Shown: piece after piece, positions 24,401-36,289 of the stretch
Layout: each line of letters begins with the position of its first letter
How positions within the stretch are numbered: position 1 is the stretch's first letter
Translations under genes and position numbers: made by a program
Assembly: GCA_031308135.1 (NCBI GenBank)
Contig: JAHLJT010000631.1
Span: 225,782,451-225,846,450 of the forward strand
Direction: 5' to 3'
Source of the DNA: Acheta domesticus
Lineage: Eukaryota > Arthropoda > Insecta > Orthoptera > Gryllidae
Length of the DNA stretch: 64,000 nt
Notes under the pieces: generated by a model
What the model saw: the letters and a program-made list of their open reading frames with translations, nothing else
Told to the model about the DNA's origin: nothing
The model's database searches: none

Positions 24401-25110
24401 TACGTTGTATTCATCAAACATTGCATCAACTATAGTTTCAAACATTCGTCATGTGGTTTACGGAAACCGGCAAAAACTATTCCTGTTGAAATGGCCAAGC
24501 GAAATATTTCAGCCTTAACGGCCAGCCATTAGTGGAATTGGAAAAATGTCTTGAAGAATCCACAAATGTCTTGATGGGACCACTGAAACGAGTCTGGAGT
24601 GTGCCACATGACTGAAGTCAAGACCAAAGCCCTCGACGATTTGCTCGGCGTCTTTTTACTTTCTCGTCGTACTACGTACTTACGTAGCAAAGAGAAAGTA
24701 TTGTAATGCTGGCGCAGAAATCGGTGATTTTTCAACAGAAAAGCTCATACAGGGTGACAGTTCTGGAATCAAAAGATGAATAAGTATTGTTTCTATAAAT
24801 AATAGGACTGGGATTTGTTGCCAAGGTTTGCGATGTCTGACGTAATGAATAGTAATTTACACATTGAATTGAGTGTTGTACGATGCTAGATATATACAAG
24901 AGGTATTTGCTATTAACATCAGGTACTGATTTAGAAATACACTCATATTGGCCGTTGGAGAATGGCGAGGTTGTTTACAACGCGTCCCTTAGTCCTACTG
25001 GGACACGTAATCGCAGACATAACGATTACCTCTCAGCAATAACGAGTAAAAACTTGCTACTTTTTTAGATGCCACACTAAAAATTAATTACATAGACGCA
25101 CAAAAAGAAG

Positions 25111-25805
25111 TTGCCAGACCCAAAGACTTGCAAATGTTTATCTATGTATTTCAACGTGCTGAGTCTGAATCTGAAGCCAGAAGTGCGCCATCAATCGCCA
25201 GTTTTTTTTTAAATTTCAAAAAACCATCCTGACATTGTATTTTCTGTTTTCGGGGGTTGTTGTCAGACCCATAAATTTGACACATGTTTTTCTACGTATG
25301 TCGACGCGTTGAATCCGAGCCTGAATCCAAAATTGCACCGCCATCGTCCAGTTTTTTTAATCGCAAAAAATTACTGTGAAATTGTATTTTTGTTTGCGGG
25401 GATTGTTGTCAGACGAGACGACTTGACACGTTTTTCTATGTATGTTGAAGCGCTAAATCCGAAAATGAAGCCAAAATTGCGCCACCACCCTCTGTTTTTT
25501 TAAATCGCAAAAAATCACTGTTAAATTGTATTTTTATTTTTGGCGGTTGTCAGACCCGAAGATTTGAAATGTTTCTCTATGTATGTCGAAGCGCTGAATC
25601 CGAAACTGAAGCTAGAATTTCGCCACCACCCTCCAGTTCGTTTTAAATCGCAAGAAAACACCATGAAATTTACAACCTGCAATTTCATGGCAGTTTTTTT
25701 CGCGATTAAAAATACTAGAGGTTAGCGGCGAAATTCTGGCTTCGGATTCGGAGTTAGGACGTCAACATAAATATAAAAACATGCGTCAAGTCTCTTTTTG
25801 TCTGC
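25111..25805. repeat. ~145-bp tandem repeat, four direct units plus one inverted
   Basis: Units start at the TTG(T/C)CAGAC motif at about 25111, 25260, 25406 and 25547 (spacing 149, 146 and 141 bp). Each contains TTCTCTATGTATGT(C/T)GA-type and GCGCCACCACCCTC-type blocks. A fifth copy is inverted (about 25690-25800): CGGCGAAATTCTGGCTTCGG is the complement of the unit core. Between the direct and inverted parts, CCATGAAATT and AATTTCATGG form a small hairpin. Confidence 0.8.
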
Positions 25806-25980
25806 CTGTGCTACAGAAGGAACTTCAAGGTAACTAGTTGGGAAGACACTCGAGGATCTCTCGACCAGGAGTTCAGAGTGCTAAGCTATCATCTAATTTG
25901 TTCAGCTTTCAAGGACACACACGAGATTCACAAAACAGGGCACGGGTTGCACGTGTCAGTTTTCATATGTTTCTATCCTG

Positions 25981-26013
25981 CACACACCAAGGTGACCCTC
26001 ACCTTGGTGTGTG
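25981..26013. repeat. 33-bp perfect palindrome
   Basis: CACACACCAAGGTGA pairs perfectly with TCACCTTGGTGTGTG around a CCC loop. Confidence 0.9.
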
Positions 26014-26099
26014 GAGACGAATGGCACGCGGCGATTGACACCTCGCGTCCAAAGGTCTGCTCTCGTCTCTTTTCGTGCCAAAAACAATTCATTTAGTGT

Positions 26100-27815
26100 T
26101 ACCATATCGATAGTATCTACTTTCAATATTAGTGCATGAACCAGAATAAGTATACTCACGTCCTTGAAAAGATGATGTTACAGTTTTTCATTATTTTTGT
26201 TTCGGTGAATAATTTTTAATGAAATATAAGAATAAGTGAACATATAAATTATACAAAGTTCGTATGAACTAAAAAGAAATTGTTTCTAAGGCTCGAATCA
26301 AGTTTCTTGTGTGCTAGTCGTCACGTAGTATATTCCCCTAACTATGCAAAATGCAGAGAAGAACATCAATTTCTGATGTACAAAGGGCAAAAATAATCCG
26401 ACTTGACACATATATGAAAAGGAAACCAAACCGAATATTGAACACTTGACAAATAAAGAATATAAATTGTTTGTTGAGTCTTTCACATTTCATTCAATGG
26501 TAGCTTGCAGTAAATAATTTAGAATAAACGTAAAATAATTACGTCATTATTTGAATTATATCAATGTAGTACAAATGTTTATCCATAAATGATAACATAC
26601 ATCAGGGAGTCACTTATTTGTTACTAATATTTAATAAATAAAACCTCTGAGAATTCTTAAATCCGTGTTTTAATCATGGGTTATTAATGTTATTTATACG
26701 AATATCCCTTATCATACTACATTTAAGAATAAAGATATTTGTTTTCTTGAATGTAACATCCTTTTTCTTCTCCGGAAATAAAATGTGTTTTTCCCATAAG
26801 ACAATTGTGTCTTTCAAAGAAAACTCATTTTGTATTCTCAGACACTCGATTGCAAATAAGAGTTAAAAATCTGAGTGGCTATCAAAACTCTCAAATGTGT
26901 GCATTGGTGTTTCATGTAAAGGCTCAATTTCTGAAGAAAGAAGAAGATGAGCACACTTACTAATTTTTCCAAAAAGTGGTTAATAAGTACCTCCAGAAAA
27001 TAATATTAGAGTTGACGTCACCTTAAGGAAATAATTACATTGGGAGAATGATCCTCTATGAGATCTTTTCTGTCCAATACCCGTTATTTCAGCAAAAGGA
27101 TATTATTTGTTTATTGATAAAACCATGTAATTAAGAAACGTAAAAATAGTTTCGTCGATTTCAACTTCCTAAAGCCATATTGGGAAACTGAAAATATGAT
27201 ACCCACTGAGAAACTATACCAGACATTGTAAAACTAGCAGCGTTAAACCGACATATATTTTCTCGCATGATTTCTAAAATTTGTAGTTTTCTAAAATTTA
27301 TAGAATTGAACGGTAATGAGATCTTCGCAATTCTTTGCGTCTCTTGTAATGTTAAGGGGGGGCGAGAATTTTTAGAGAAATATGCATCAGTTTTCGAGAA
27401 AATGTTTCTTTTTATTACATTCAAGCAGAACCCACGAGATAATCACTCGTTTTTTAAAATATAGGTACACTTGTCGAAATAAAAAAAAAATTAAAAAAGA
27501 CTTCATGTTTTTGATTAAATTTTGTTGTTGGATCGTCTGAAAAACCTTCTAGAGAATGCTGCAAGTCACATGTTTCTTGAAAAGTTTTTTTTTCTTTCTT
27601 CCGAAAAATGCAAAAGTTCAAGACTTTTTTCGCCATGTTCCTACAACTACAATTATGAAGATAACTATTTGTTCTTAATGAAATCTGTTTCTTAAAGATA
27701 GATTTTGAAATAATATCATGTACAGTCTTTCGAAAACTTAAGTACTTTTCTCTCAATTTTAGGTGAAAGTACGGGCGAGAGAGTACGTGCTGTTTTAGCA
27801 CGACTAGTTTAAATT
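26100..27815. other. AT-rich DNA, nothing recognised
   Basis: Open frames of 60-115 codons occur on both strands without family resemblance. No splice-bounded exon or repeat copy was recognised. Confidence 0.4.
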
Positions 27816-27821
27816 TTTGCC

Positions 27822-28110
27822 GTCGCAGTTAAGCTCATTGGTCAGAGGGCTCCATGACGCGACCCCGAGTTCGATTCCCGGTCGGACAAATTTATAGTGT
27901 GCCTTTTCCTTGCCATGTCCCAGTATATGTTGCTGTGTAACGATGAGAAAACTCACTTCTGAGATTAAGTAGACCAGAATACGGCATAGGGATGTCTTCG
28001 TGCTAAAAACACGTACCTCTTGACTCATGGCCTCAAGGCCGGGACGTTGTTGATAGGCGATGGCGTGTACGCAGGCTGTTGCGCCAAGTACAGACAGTTT
28101 GAACTGTTAA
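27822..28110 (+). mobile_element. tRNA-derived SINE, family D
   Basis: The tRNA-like head has A-box-like TTAAGCTCATTGGTCAGAG and B-box AGTTCGATTCCCGG at spacing expected of a tRNA. A unique body follows with CTTTTCCTTGCCATGTCCC and GGCGATGGCGTGTACGCAGG. No other copy of this body is in the window, so the 3' boundary is approximate. Confidence 0.6.
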
Positions 28111-29049
28111 TTTGTTTTTATTCTTTTATATTCTAATACGAGTACTTCCTCTCAGTCTTCCGTTACGCATCGAAATGAAATCGCTTTACAATCCTTCTTC
28201 CTTCAGATAACTGCATGCAAACAGACGTCTCGCTAAAAAACTAAATATCACTCGAGGACATCCTAAGTATCAATGTGCATTTGTAACTGTTTATTCTTTA
28301 CGAATTCAGTAAAATTTCATATTTTTTATTCTAACTTTAACGTTCAGAAATCCACCAGGAATACTCCTTTGTAATGTGAAAAATTGTACTGATGGGCCAG
28401 GGCACGTGCAGTGCCCGCTTGAGTGACCCTAATGAAAAGTATGTATGTATTTGACATTTTGGGTGGTTTGTCCAAATTTACCGGCCAGCTAATGGAGTCC
28501 CCCGTGCCTGGGCCTAGTTTAATTCCCATTCTTGGAGGGTAAGACCAACATGTGGTGAATGTATTTCCTTCACCGTAACCATCAGGCTAAGCTTTCCTTC
28601 GTAACTCAGCAAAGGAAACTCGAACGAATTTAAAGGAAAGCTGCAACTCTGTTTTTGCCTCGGCCGAGAATCGAAACTGGAATCACATCACAGGGAGCAA
28701 GTGCCCAGGAGGCTCCCTAGAGGCTACAAGAAAAGTACCTCCAAACTTAAAGGAATACGGGCCCAGCAGCATAGTTCTTAGGGCGCACGTTGGTTAAACT
28801 GATGCGCCCAGTTTTTTATCAGGTCATGCCCTCTTCAAAACGGCCCTGACGTCAACTCAGCCTCCTTTCCAAATCAGGGTTGCCAGATCGGGCGGAATTC
28901 CGTTTTTGGGGCGGGAAAACGGCTCTCTCGCGAAAAAAAACAACGTCCCATGGGCGGAAATGCATTAAAACATGTGCGGTTTTGGGGTTTTCAAATTACG
29001 ACGAAATTTTCAAAAAAACGCCACAACGACGTTGACAATGAATTTAAAT

Positions 29050-29530
29050 TGTACTTTCCAGTAAATATACGTACAATATGCGGAGTTATACGTAGTATAG
29101 GGAAAGTTAAGTAATGCTGCGGGAAAAAAGGGCGGATTTTCGGCAGAAAAAAATTATTGCCGGGCCCCGATAACGCAAATATAGATAAATTCAGTTGTTA
29201 AATGAAGAAAAAAAATCCCTAACACGTGATGTAGCCAAAATCCCTTTTTGTGGGTCCTTGATGCAGAAAAACCAATTGACTGCAAAACGTCCGTCCGTCT
29301 GTCTGTACATCTGTCAGTCCCTGTGTCTGTCTGTCCGTCCGGTGTATGTGAACAACACTGGCACCTAAACCATACGAAGGATTTTTACAAATTGAAGAAA
29401 CCCCTGTCCGTCTGGCCTGAGTCAAAGCTCTACGATTTTTAAAAACATTCATTAATTTTTGGGGATACTTTACATGAAGCCCCTAAACATTTTCAAAATT
29501 TTCTCAAATGGCACCTACATTCATTTTTAT
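29050..29530 (-). mobile_element. Interspersed repeat family B, truncated copy
   Basis: Minus-strand copy of the 3' third of family B. It has AACACGTGATGTAGCCA (29221), the CCGTCCGTCTGTCTGT microsatellite (29290-29335) and the terminal region GTAGTATAGGGAAAGTTAAG (29094). The reverse complement of its end (TATACTACGTATAACTCCGC) matches the terminal hairpin of the copy at 20.5 kb. A GGGCGGATTTTCGGCAGAAA block near 29130 recurs near 31028 and, inverted, at 32487. Confidence 0.7.
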
Positions 29531-29544
29531 CTAAAACCTTCAAT

Positions 29545-29660
29545 TATTCTCATTTTATTTATTTACTTATTTGTTTGTTTATTTATTTCTTTATTTAATT
29601 TTGCGAGGGGCCTCTGAGTAGTAGCGCCCTATGGGCTACAACTTAACTCCGGCCGTGGGC
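29545..29660 (-). mobile_element. Retroelement 3' end with AAAT tail
   Basis: On the minus strand, TAGCCCATAGGGCGCTACTA and CTCAGAGGCCCCTCGC run into an AAATAAATAAA tail. This is the layout of a SINE or LINE 3' terminus. Family not identified. Confidence 0.4.
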
Positions 29661-29729
29661 CCGCCTCTATCTAAACCGAAGTTCCTAGAATAGCTGTGTT
29701 GGATCAGTCCGCCTCATGAGCGCGGATGG

Positions 29730-30150
29730 ATGGGTGGGTGGGTGGTGGGTGCGTTAGGTAACGCGCGAGGGTTACGTGTGTGGCCGGGCGCGGGCGCGGG
29801 CTCTCGCATGCGCTACTTCCTGTGCGAGCCACTGCGGCGCTGCTGGGTGCTCGCGCGGCGCGAGCCGTGTCGGGTGGCGAACGTCCGCGTGTTACGAGGC
29901 GGCGGCGGTGGCGGTGGCGGCGGCGGCGGCGCCATTAGCGTTGCGCAATCGCTGCGCTGCTGGTCATCATTGCGCCCCGCGCCCGCCGCCGCCGCCGCCG
30001 CCGCCGCACGCACTTTCTCGACGCACCGCGCCGCGCCGCGCCGCGCCGCGCCGCGCCGAGCCCCCACCGCGCACCCACACAGGCGAATCACGAGCAAGTG
30101 CGGAGCAAGCGGCAGAACGCGGCGCCGAACAGTGGCAACTCCCAGTGATG
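29730..30150. promoter_or_regulatory. GC-rich CpG island
   Basis: CpG-dense DNA with a GGC run near 29900-29932, a GCC run near 29984-30007 and a CCGCG-pentamer run near 30030-30058. Frames on both strands are low complexity. No coding exon supported. Could be a promoter island of an untraced gene. Confidence 0.4.
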
Positions 30151-30165
30151 CTCACAGAGCCTCGT

Positions 30166-30395
30166 TGAATCACTTTTTTTTTTTGTTATTTAAGGTCGCA
30201 TCGACTACTAGGTCATTAGCGACCACTATTGGACTTAACGTTGTGGTAATTGTGACATAATATGGTAATGATAGGGGGTGAACGGACCAACACAAATACA
30301 ACCATGCCGAGGAGGAAATCGAACCCGCGACCCTTGTGTCCGAGATCGCTGAACCCGCGAGAACCCGCGACACTTCTGCGTTAGTGATTTCGGCC
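30166..30395 (-). mobile_element. tRNA-derived SINE, minus copy
   Basis: On the minus strand, a GGGTCGCGGGTTCGATTTCC B-box-like motif is followed by a CCTCGGCATGG block. The body ends in CGCGACCT-like sequence and TTAAATAACAAAAAAA (plus-strand poly-T at 30172). The A-rich tail marks the 3' end. It lies head-to-head with the next copy. Confidence 0.6.
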
Positions 30396-30605
30396 ACCGG
30401 GAATCGGCAATGGTTGTTTGTCCCTTGTATTTCACGCGTGTTGTTTCGGAAGGCTTGAGTCTACTTGCGACAGACCGAGGAGCGCGTATTTTTATCTTGT
30501 GTAAAGGTTGCTATGTCCCCATGAGGGACATAGTGGGTGTCCGACGCGGATAGCGGAAATCTCCTGGAGCTGGAAAAAGCCCTACGAATAAACAAATAAA
30601 AAGTA
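30396..30605 (+). mobile_element. SINE family E body, plus copy
   Basis: Shares ATGGTTGTTTGTCCCTTG and a GGAAAAAGCCCTA-type 3' end (near 30573) with the SINE at 55240-55510. Ends in an AATAAACAAATAAAAAG tail. Contains a small hairpin, TATGTCCC(C)ATGAGGGACATA, near 30511. Confidence 0.55.
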
Positions 30606-30609
30606 ATGG

Positions 30610-31335
30610 TAATGTAACAGATATGCCTTCGTTATTTAATACTTTATGCTTTCGTCGTCGATTAAGAAAATGAGTAAATATGTAGCTCGAAATAATACGA
30701 ATTTTGTAGGCAAACTATTTAAGGCACAAGTTTTCAAGGGAAAACATTTTTGTTTGTACTCATGTTTAACTCAATTTACGGAAAAATTTTTTTGATGAAA
30801 GTGGGAATCTTTCCTTCATTTCAGGATATAGAATTGAATTAAAAATGTTTTAGGTTTTAAATGAATTTCTTTTAATTGGTATAATCAATAAAAATGTAAA
30901 AAATCTTTAGTCATGTCAAGTTCTACAATGTAATTTTTACTTAAATGCATATTCATTTTAATATTCCTTTATCAGGATATCAGTGTTACTTCGTGCTACG
31001 TTAGTGGGCTAGGTGCGCGAAAAAAAGGGTGGATTTTCGGCAGAAAAAAAATCATTGACGGGCCCCTGAGTAGTAAGGCAATTTAATTAGTAGATAATTT
31101 GTTACATACAAATAGCGGTGGAGAGAAAAGGATTCATTCCAAACTTTACATATCTCAAAACCGCAGTCAAGAGGTTTTTTTGCGATTTGTGTACACTATT
31201 TTGCTGTAGACCCAATTGTTTTTCTTTGGTTTCTTTTCAGTGTACGTAAACAGTGAATTGAAAATTCTATTCTTTAGAAATTATCTCTTATTTGCATTTT
31301 GACTAGCTACGTCTTTTATCAGCCTGAATTGGCTA
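30610..31335. other. AT-rich DNA with a family B scrap
   Basis: Only the 50-bp GGTGGATTTTCGGCAGAAA fragment of family B near 31025-31070 (minus orientation) is recognised. Confidence 0.45.
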
Positions 31336-31342
31336 CTTACCT

Positions 31343-31431
31343 ATATTCTTGGCTGTCCGGGACTGAGACGCGGCTCATCCCGGACAGCCAAGAATATAAT
31401 GACTCCGGCCGCGGAAGCCTACGAATCTACC
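31343..31431. mobile_element. Palindromic insertion flanked by 13-bp direct repeat
   Basis: TGGCTACTTACCT occurs at 31330-31342 and again at 31432-31444, flanking an 89-bp insert. The insert begins with a near-perfect palindrome: ATATTCTTGGCTGTCCGGGA at 31343-31362 pairs with 31378-31397. The 15-bp loop also has pairing ends (TGAG/CTCA). The palindrome is followed by TGACTCCGGCCGCGGAAGCC, which recurs near 38480 as TTGACTCCGGCCGCGGTAGCC. The direct repeat suggests a target-site duplication. Confidence 0.65.
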
Positions 31432-31889
31432 TGGCTACTTACCTTCTCTCATCATGATAGTACTGGAGTGGAAAGTCAGTGTAAATGGCATTTTATCCAT
31501 TCCTACGTATTGGGAGAAGCGGATATCAGAATTCTGAACATGAGAACGACTTTCATTTTGAAGACGATTCACGAAACTGTCGTTGAATGCACTTCCACAA
31601 ACTTGTTTGAGCTTTTGCGGGAATGAGTTTGCCATTAGAGACTTCTCATTCTTCATGACGACATTTATTTATGTTCAATTTAACACGAGGATGTCGCTAA
31701 TTTTCTCTGCTTATGTCTACACACATTTAATTCCGTGCTGCCGGTTCTGGGAAGCATAATGCCATTGCGGTCCAGGGTGGAGCTTCTGAGAAGCCGCTCA
31801 CCCATGCGCTTTGTTGGTATTGCCCGCGTCTAATCAGGGAATTCCCTTGGGACTTTAAAGCAAGACTATCATTCAACTGAATAAAAACT

Positions 31890-32553
31890 AGTGAATTCCC
31901 CGTAATTTCAAGAAAAATTACGCGAAAGGTACTCAAATTTTTGAAAAATTGTACATGACATTATTTCAAAATCTATTTTTAAGGAACATATTTCATTGGG
32001 ATTAAAATCTCTATCTTTAATACTTTAGTTTTAGAAAGATTCCGAAAAAAGTTTGAACTTTCGCAATTTTCGAAAAATCAGGGTTTTCAAGGAGCATGAG
32101 ATCTGCATTGTTCTTTTAAACGTTCTTCACGCTATCCAAGCAACAAAATTTAATCAAAAACGATAGAGCATTTTTTGACTATTTGGAAAATGTCCTAGGG
32201 CTTTATGTAAAGTACCCCACAAAATTAAAATTTGTGTTTCAAATTGAAGGGACCGCGACATCAGCCAGATCAAATGGGAAAATCAATTTTGGAGAAAATC
32301 GGCTGAACGGTTTAGCCGCTAGCGTTGTTGATGGACGGACGGACGTTTTGCCGTCATTAAATTTTTCGGTATCAAGGACCCACAAACTATAGATTCTAGC
32401 TACACCACGTGTTGAGGATTTTTGTCCAAATTTAGCAACAGAATTTATCCACTTTTTCATTACGAGGGACCTTAAGAAGAATTTTTCTGCCGAAAATTCG
32501 CCGTTTTTCGTGTAGCATTACATAAATTTCTCTCTACTCCATAAGGAGAAAGT
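31890..32553 (+). mobile_element. Interspersed repeat family B, partial copy
   Basis: Plus-strand 3' part of family B with GGGCTTTATGTAAAGTACCC, GGGACCGCGACATCAGCCAG, a short GACGGACGGACG run (32333-32345), GGTATCAAGGACCCAC and the GAGAAAGTAAAAA 3' end. The 5' part is missing. Confidence 0.7.
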
Positions 32554-33299
32554 AAAAAGTTGTCTAGCTATATCGAAAGTTGTCTAACAAATATTAAATT
32601 AATTGCTATCACTTCGCTTTGTCAGAGTTCCCCATGTTGATTCAAATAACCTAGTGCGGTGTATCCGACTCTCATGGAAATAGATCATCTGCTTGTTCAA
32701 ACACGAAAGTGTATACGTGGAGCCAATTGCTTTGGGCATTGGGCCTACTGATACGGTGACAGAGGAAACGTATCCATACAGTCAGAGGCAATACATCGAT
32801 ATAGAGACAACACATCGAAACAGACGGAAGCAAATATCGAAACAGAAGTCACTTTTGCATTCTGTATATTATTAACCTTATCCGCAGATGTTAAATAAAA
32901 TGTAAAAATTACATCGCGTCAATTCAAACTGTTTACTTTTTTCTTTTTAAATGTCTGGCTGAAATTGTCAATTCGCCACCATTATCAGGGAAAAGAAGTC
33001 TGGTAGCGATGAAAAAGGGAGTAACAAAAGGAGGAAAAACAGGGTACTGTGATAGTCCTTAAAGAATTGCTATGTCTCATTGACAGAAAATTGCAACTGA
33101 CAAGGATTCTGGATGTACGTAACTTCACCGTGGGGCAATTCGTATGATATGTAATGCAATAAGGAATAATGTAACAATGTCGTTACGATTCAATAAAAAA
33201 TGTAAATTAAAAATTGTTAAAAAATATATTGTTCTTATGACCATCTGGCTGAGGCGACTCCTCGGAGCCGTGCCCTTCTTCCGATCTCGCGGCGCCGTA

Positions 33300-33840
33300 C
33301 CGGTTTAGGCCGCTCAGGATATCAATTGACATCACTGCTGAACCTCTGAGCGAGAGGTCCTACGGTTCAGTGTCCTTGACGGTCGCAGGATTTTCGACTC
33401 TACCTACATAAGCTAGGTCGAGTTCTATCGCAGCCTGGAGGAGAATTTTATCGGTGCACCTGCTATGATCGATAGTTTTCAGAGGAGTTTTTTTCCTTTC
33501 AACGCCAGGCGAATCCCCGAGCAGTACCCTAACAATTGCGGCACGGACTGCGCATGACCTTTCCTTCGTCTTCCATTGTCCTTTCCTCTCCCCTTACTTG
33601 CAGGCACTACACAAGCCATACATGCTGGGATACAGATCGGGCGCTTAGAGCTTCCGGCTGGGGTAGGTGCCCTGCTCTAGGGAGATACCTGGTTGAGGAA
33701 AATTAAAGCCGATATGTTTATTGACGCCGGCACTCGCCATCCAGCGGGGAAAGATCACCGCCTCACCCCGCGATAAAATGCACTACACTTTCGGGACTAA
33801 TGGTCTTCAGTCGTTGGCGTACCTTGAATCACTAATCCGT
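33300..33840 (+). mobile_element. SINE family A copy, diverged
   Basis: The head has TTTAGGCCGCTCAGGATATC, a decayed B box (CGGTTCAGTGTCC) and the full body including GGAGGAGAATTTT, the pyrimidine stretch, TGGGATACAGATCGGG and CACTACACTTTCGGGACTAA. Tail eroded to GAATCACTAATC. Confidence 0.8.
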
Positions 33841-34235
33841 GTGTCACGGGGTAAACGTTCTTGAGTCAATTTTTGGCAAAATTGGGTTAAGCACTGAAAC
33901 CATTAGTTAATTATCTATATTTTATTTTAGAAAAACGACCGAATTCAAATATTACCTCCTTAACGAGAAAAAAGCATTGGGGAAATTAGTGTTGAGCATA
34001 GGAAGAAGAGTTGGCTCAATAATCTAGCCCTTGTTTTCTACAAACTAAGATGTTTGACCTGAAGAACTTTTACCCCGTGACCACAGAACCGATCTCCGCA
34101 AAGGATGGGGGCGGCCTCTGACCAGACGCGCCTGCAATCTGCAGCGACCGCGCGCACCGCTTTCGCCCGCGCGCCGCGCGCACAGTGGGCGCACGTCACG
34201 AGTCACCTAGGGGGAGGGGGGCGTTTTTCAAGGCA

Positions 34236-35110
34236 AATCTTCCCACACAAAGTAATGTGTACAAAGCAATATTGAAACCAGTCCGGACATACGGCGTTCA
34301 TCAACCTGATGTCACTGCAGTCCCTCTGACCGGGAGGTCCTAGGTTCGAGTCCCGACAGCGGCAGGATTTTCGACATAAGCTTGTCAGCTAGGTCGAATT
34401 CAGTCGCTGTCTGGAGGAGAATTCTAGCGGCCGGCTGCTCTGATCGGCAGTTTTGCGTGGTTTCTCCGATCAACACCAGGCGAATGCCGGAGCAGTACCC
34501 TAATAAACGGGCCACGGATCACGCGCCATCTTTCCTTCTTCTTCCTTGTCCTATCCTCTCCTCTTACACACATACTTACACTAACATACACTACACTACC
34601 ACACATGCCGGGAGATCGGTCGGGAGCTTACAGCTTGGGAGATACCTGATCGAGGGGAAAACCCCGCTAGTCGACGGTAGGTCGGTGCCAGATCTCGCCA
34701 TCCAGCGGGGAAATGATCATCGCCACCTCCCGAGAAAAATCAGGCACTAGGGACTACGGGACTAATTACCTAAGTAGTTGACGCACCCGGAAACATGAAT
34801 CAATCAGTCAATCAAACGGCGTACAACTTTCGGGAACAGCTCAAGATTCTAACATTGGAATATTACAAAGATTGCGGTCAATAACCTTAAGAAAATTTAT
34901 AAGTGTTCCGTAGTACGTAACGAACGCAACAGTACACAAAGACTTTCAGGTACCAACAATAAAAGAAGAAATCAACAAGACCAGTGCAAATACCAACAAC
35001 AAATACATAACCATTCCAATATTCTAGCCATCAACTTAGTAGACAAATGTGGCACAATCAGACAACTTCAACATCATACTTTAGACTTTGCAAATCGACT
35101 GTAAATTGAT
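34236..35110 (+). pseudogene. Jockey-like LINE C-terminus split by a SINE
   Basis: Before the SINE the frame reads YKAILKPVRTYGV (to 34297). After it the sequence reads GVQLSGTAQDSNIGILQRLR and, further on, HKDFQVPTIKEEINK (near 34940). This corresponds to the 'YKAILKP.WTYGIQLWG...SN..I.QRFQSK..R' and 'H.DLQ.P.V.EEI' region near the C-terminus of Jockey-clade polyproteins. Several stops follow, so it is dead. The SINE at 34298-34815 sits exactly within the TYGIQLWG motif. Confidence 0.85.
34298..34815 (+). mobile_element. SINE family A, full copy with 7-bp TSD
   Basis: Flanked by ACGGCGT at 34291-34297 and 34816-34822, which fixes its ends: 518 bp, from TCATCAACCTGATGTCACTG to an AATCAATCAGTCAATCAA tail. 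The B-box-like motif is GGTTCGAGTCCC. The LINE reading frame resumes across the duplication. Very similar to the copy at 46547, which points to recent activity. Confidence 0.95.
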
Positions 35111-35114
35111 CATT

Positions 35115-36285
35115 TCAAACATTTTGTGTTCTATGTAGTTATTATTACACACGTTTATTATTTTATGTTTATCAAGTATGTTTAGTGACGCTTATTAACT
35201 ACTAAAATGTAATATTAGTGGAGCATGGAATTTACTCCTCTCAAGTACTTATATGCACAAATTTACGTAATTTTGCCGAATGTTTGTTCGCAAACAATTT
35301 GCAAATAAAATGTGAAACAAAATTTTCCCACGAATTTGTCGGATTAGCATCAAGAAGTGAGTTCGATGCATGAAATTGAGACATGAAAGACAATACAAAT
35401 TTCAAAAAAGTCTATAATATGATTTTAGTATTGTCGTTGCGCAGAAAAAGGAGATTATCTAAAAATTCTTAATTTTTGCCTCGAGTGAAATTTGAATGAT
35501 GCCTTTAGAAGTTGGTGCTTTTTACTTGTAAAAGTATCATAAAGATGGTTCATAAAACAGCCGGAATAGTTAATAGGTAATACTTTTTCTTTTGTTACAA
35601 AATTAACGGCACTATTGAGGTTATCCTACAAAATGACAATGTTTTAGACGAGTCAGTTTTGTGCAGCTACAATTTTTGAAAATAAAATCATTGTGTTCAT
35701 ATACCTATTTTTGTACTGTAATTGACGACAATCGTATTTATAAATGTATAATATTTAATAACATATTTTAATATTAATGATGTTTAGTAATCTATTTTGA
35801 ATTTTGTCTTGATACCAAAAAGTTAGTGTGTAATAAATATAGAGACAATTTGAAGTAAATTTTATAATGTTAAACGTATCCTGACAACCCATTAATGAGA
35901 AAAAGTCCAACATTTTAATACGCTATTATATCACAAAATATATTCAAAACGTTTTGCATGCCATGGAATTTCAACTAAAACTAATGAAATATTAAAAACA
36001 AGAAGATTTCAATGATTGGTGTGTGAACCTAGACCCAAAAACGACTTCTCTGAGACACATTTTTTGCATACCCTGGTTTTGGAAGCCAATTTGGCCAATA
36101 TACAAGTACATAATTTAAGCAGTAAATGTTCTTTGTTATTGAATAGTCACTAATTAATTTAACTACGGGCAACAAACGCAAGGACGGATTCAGAGAGTAT
36201 TCCACGGAGAGCAACTTCAGTTCGTACCCCCTCCTCCGCAAAAATCTTTGAAATAATAATCGAACCCCTTTTTCTTCTGTATCCG
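35115..36285. other. AT-rich DNA, nothing recognised
   Basis: No repeat copy, exon or RNA gene recognised. Confidence 0.45.
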
Positions 36286-36289
36286 TCAC

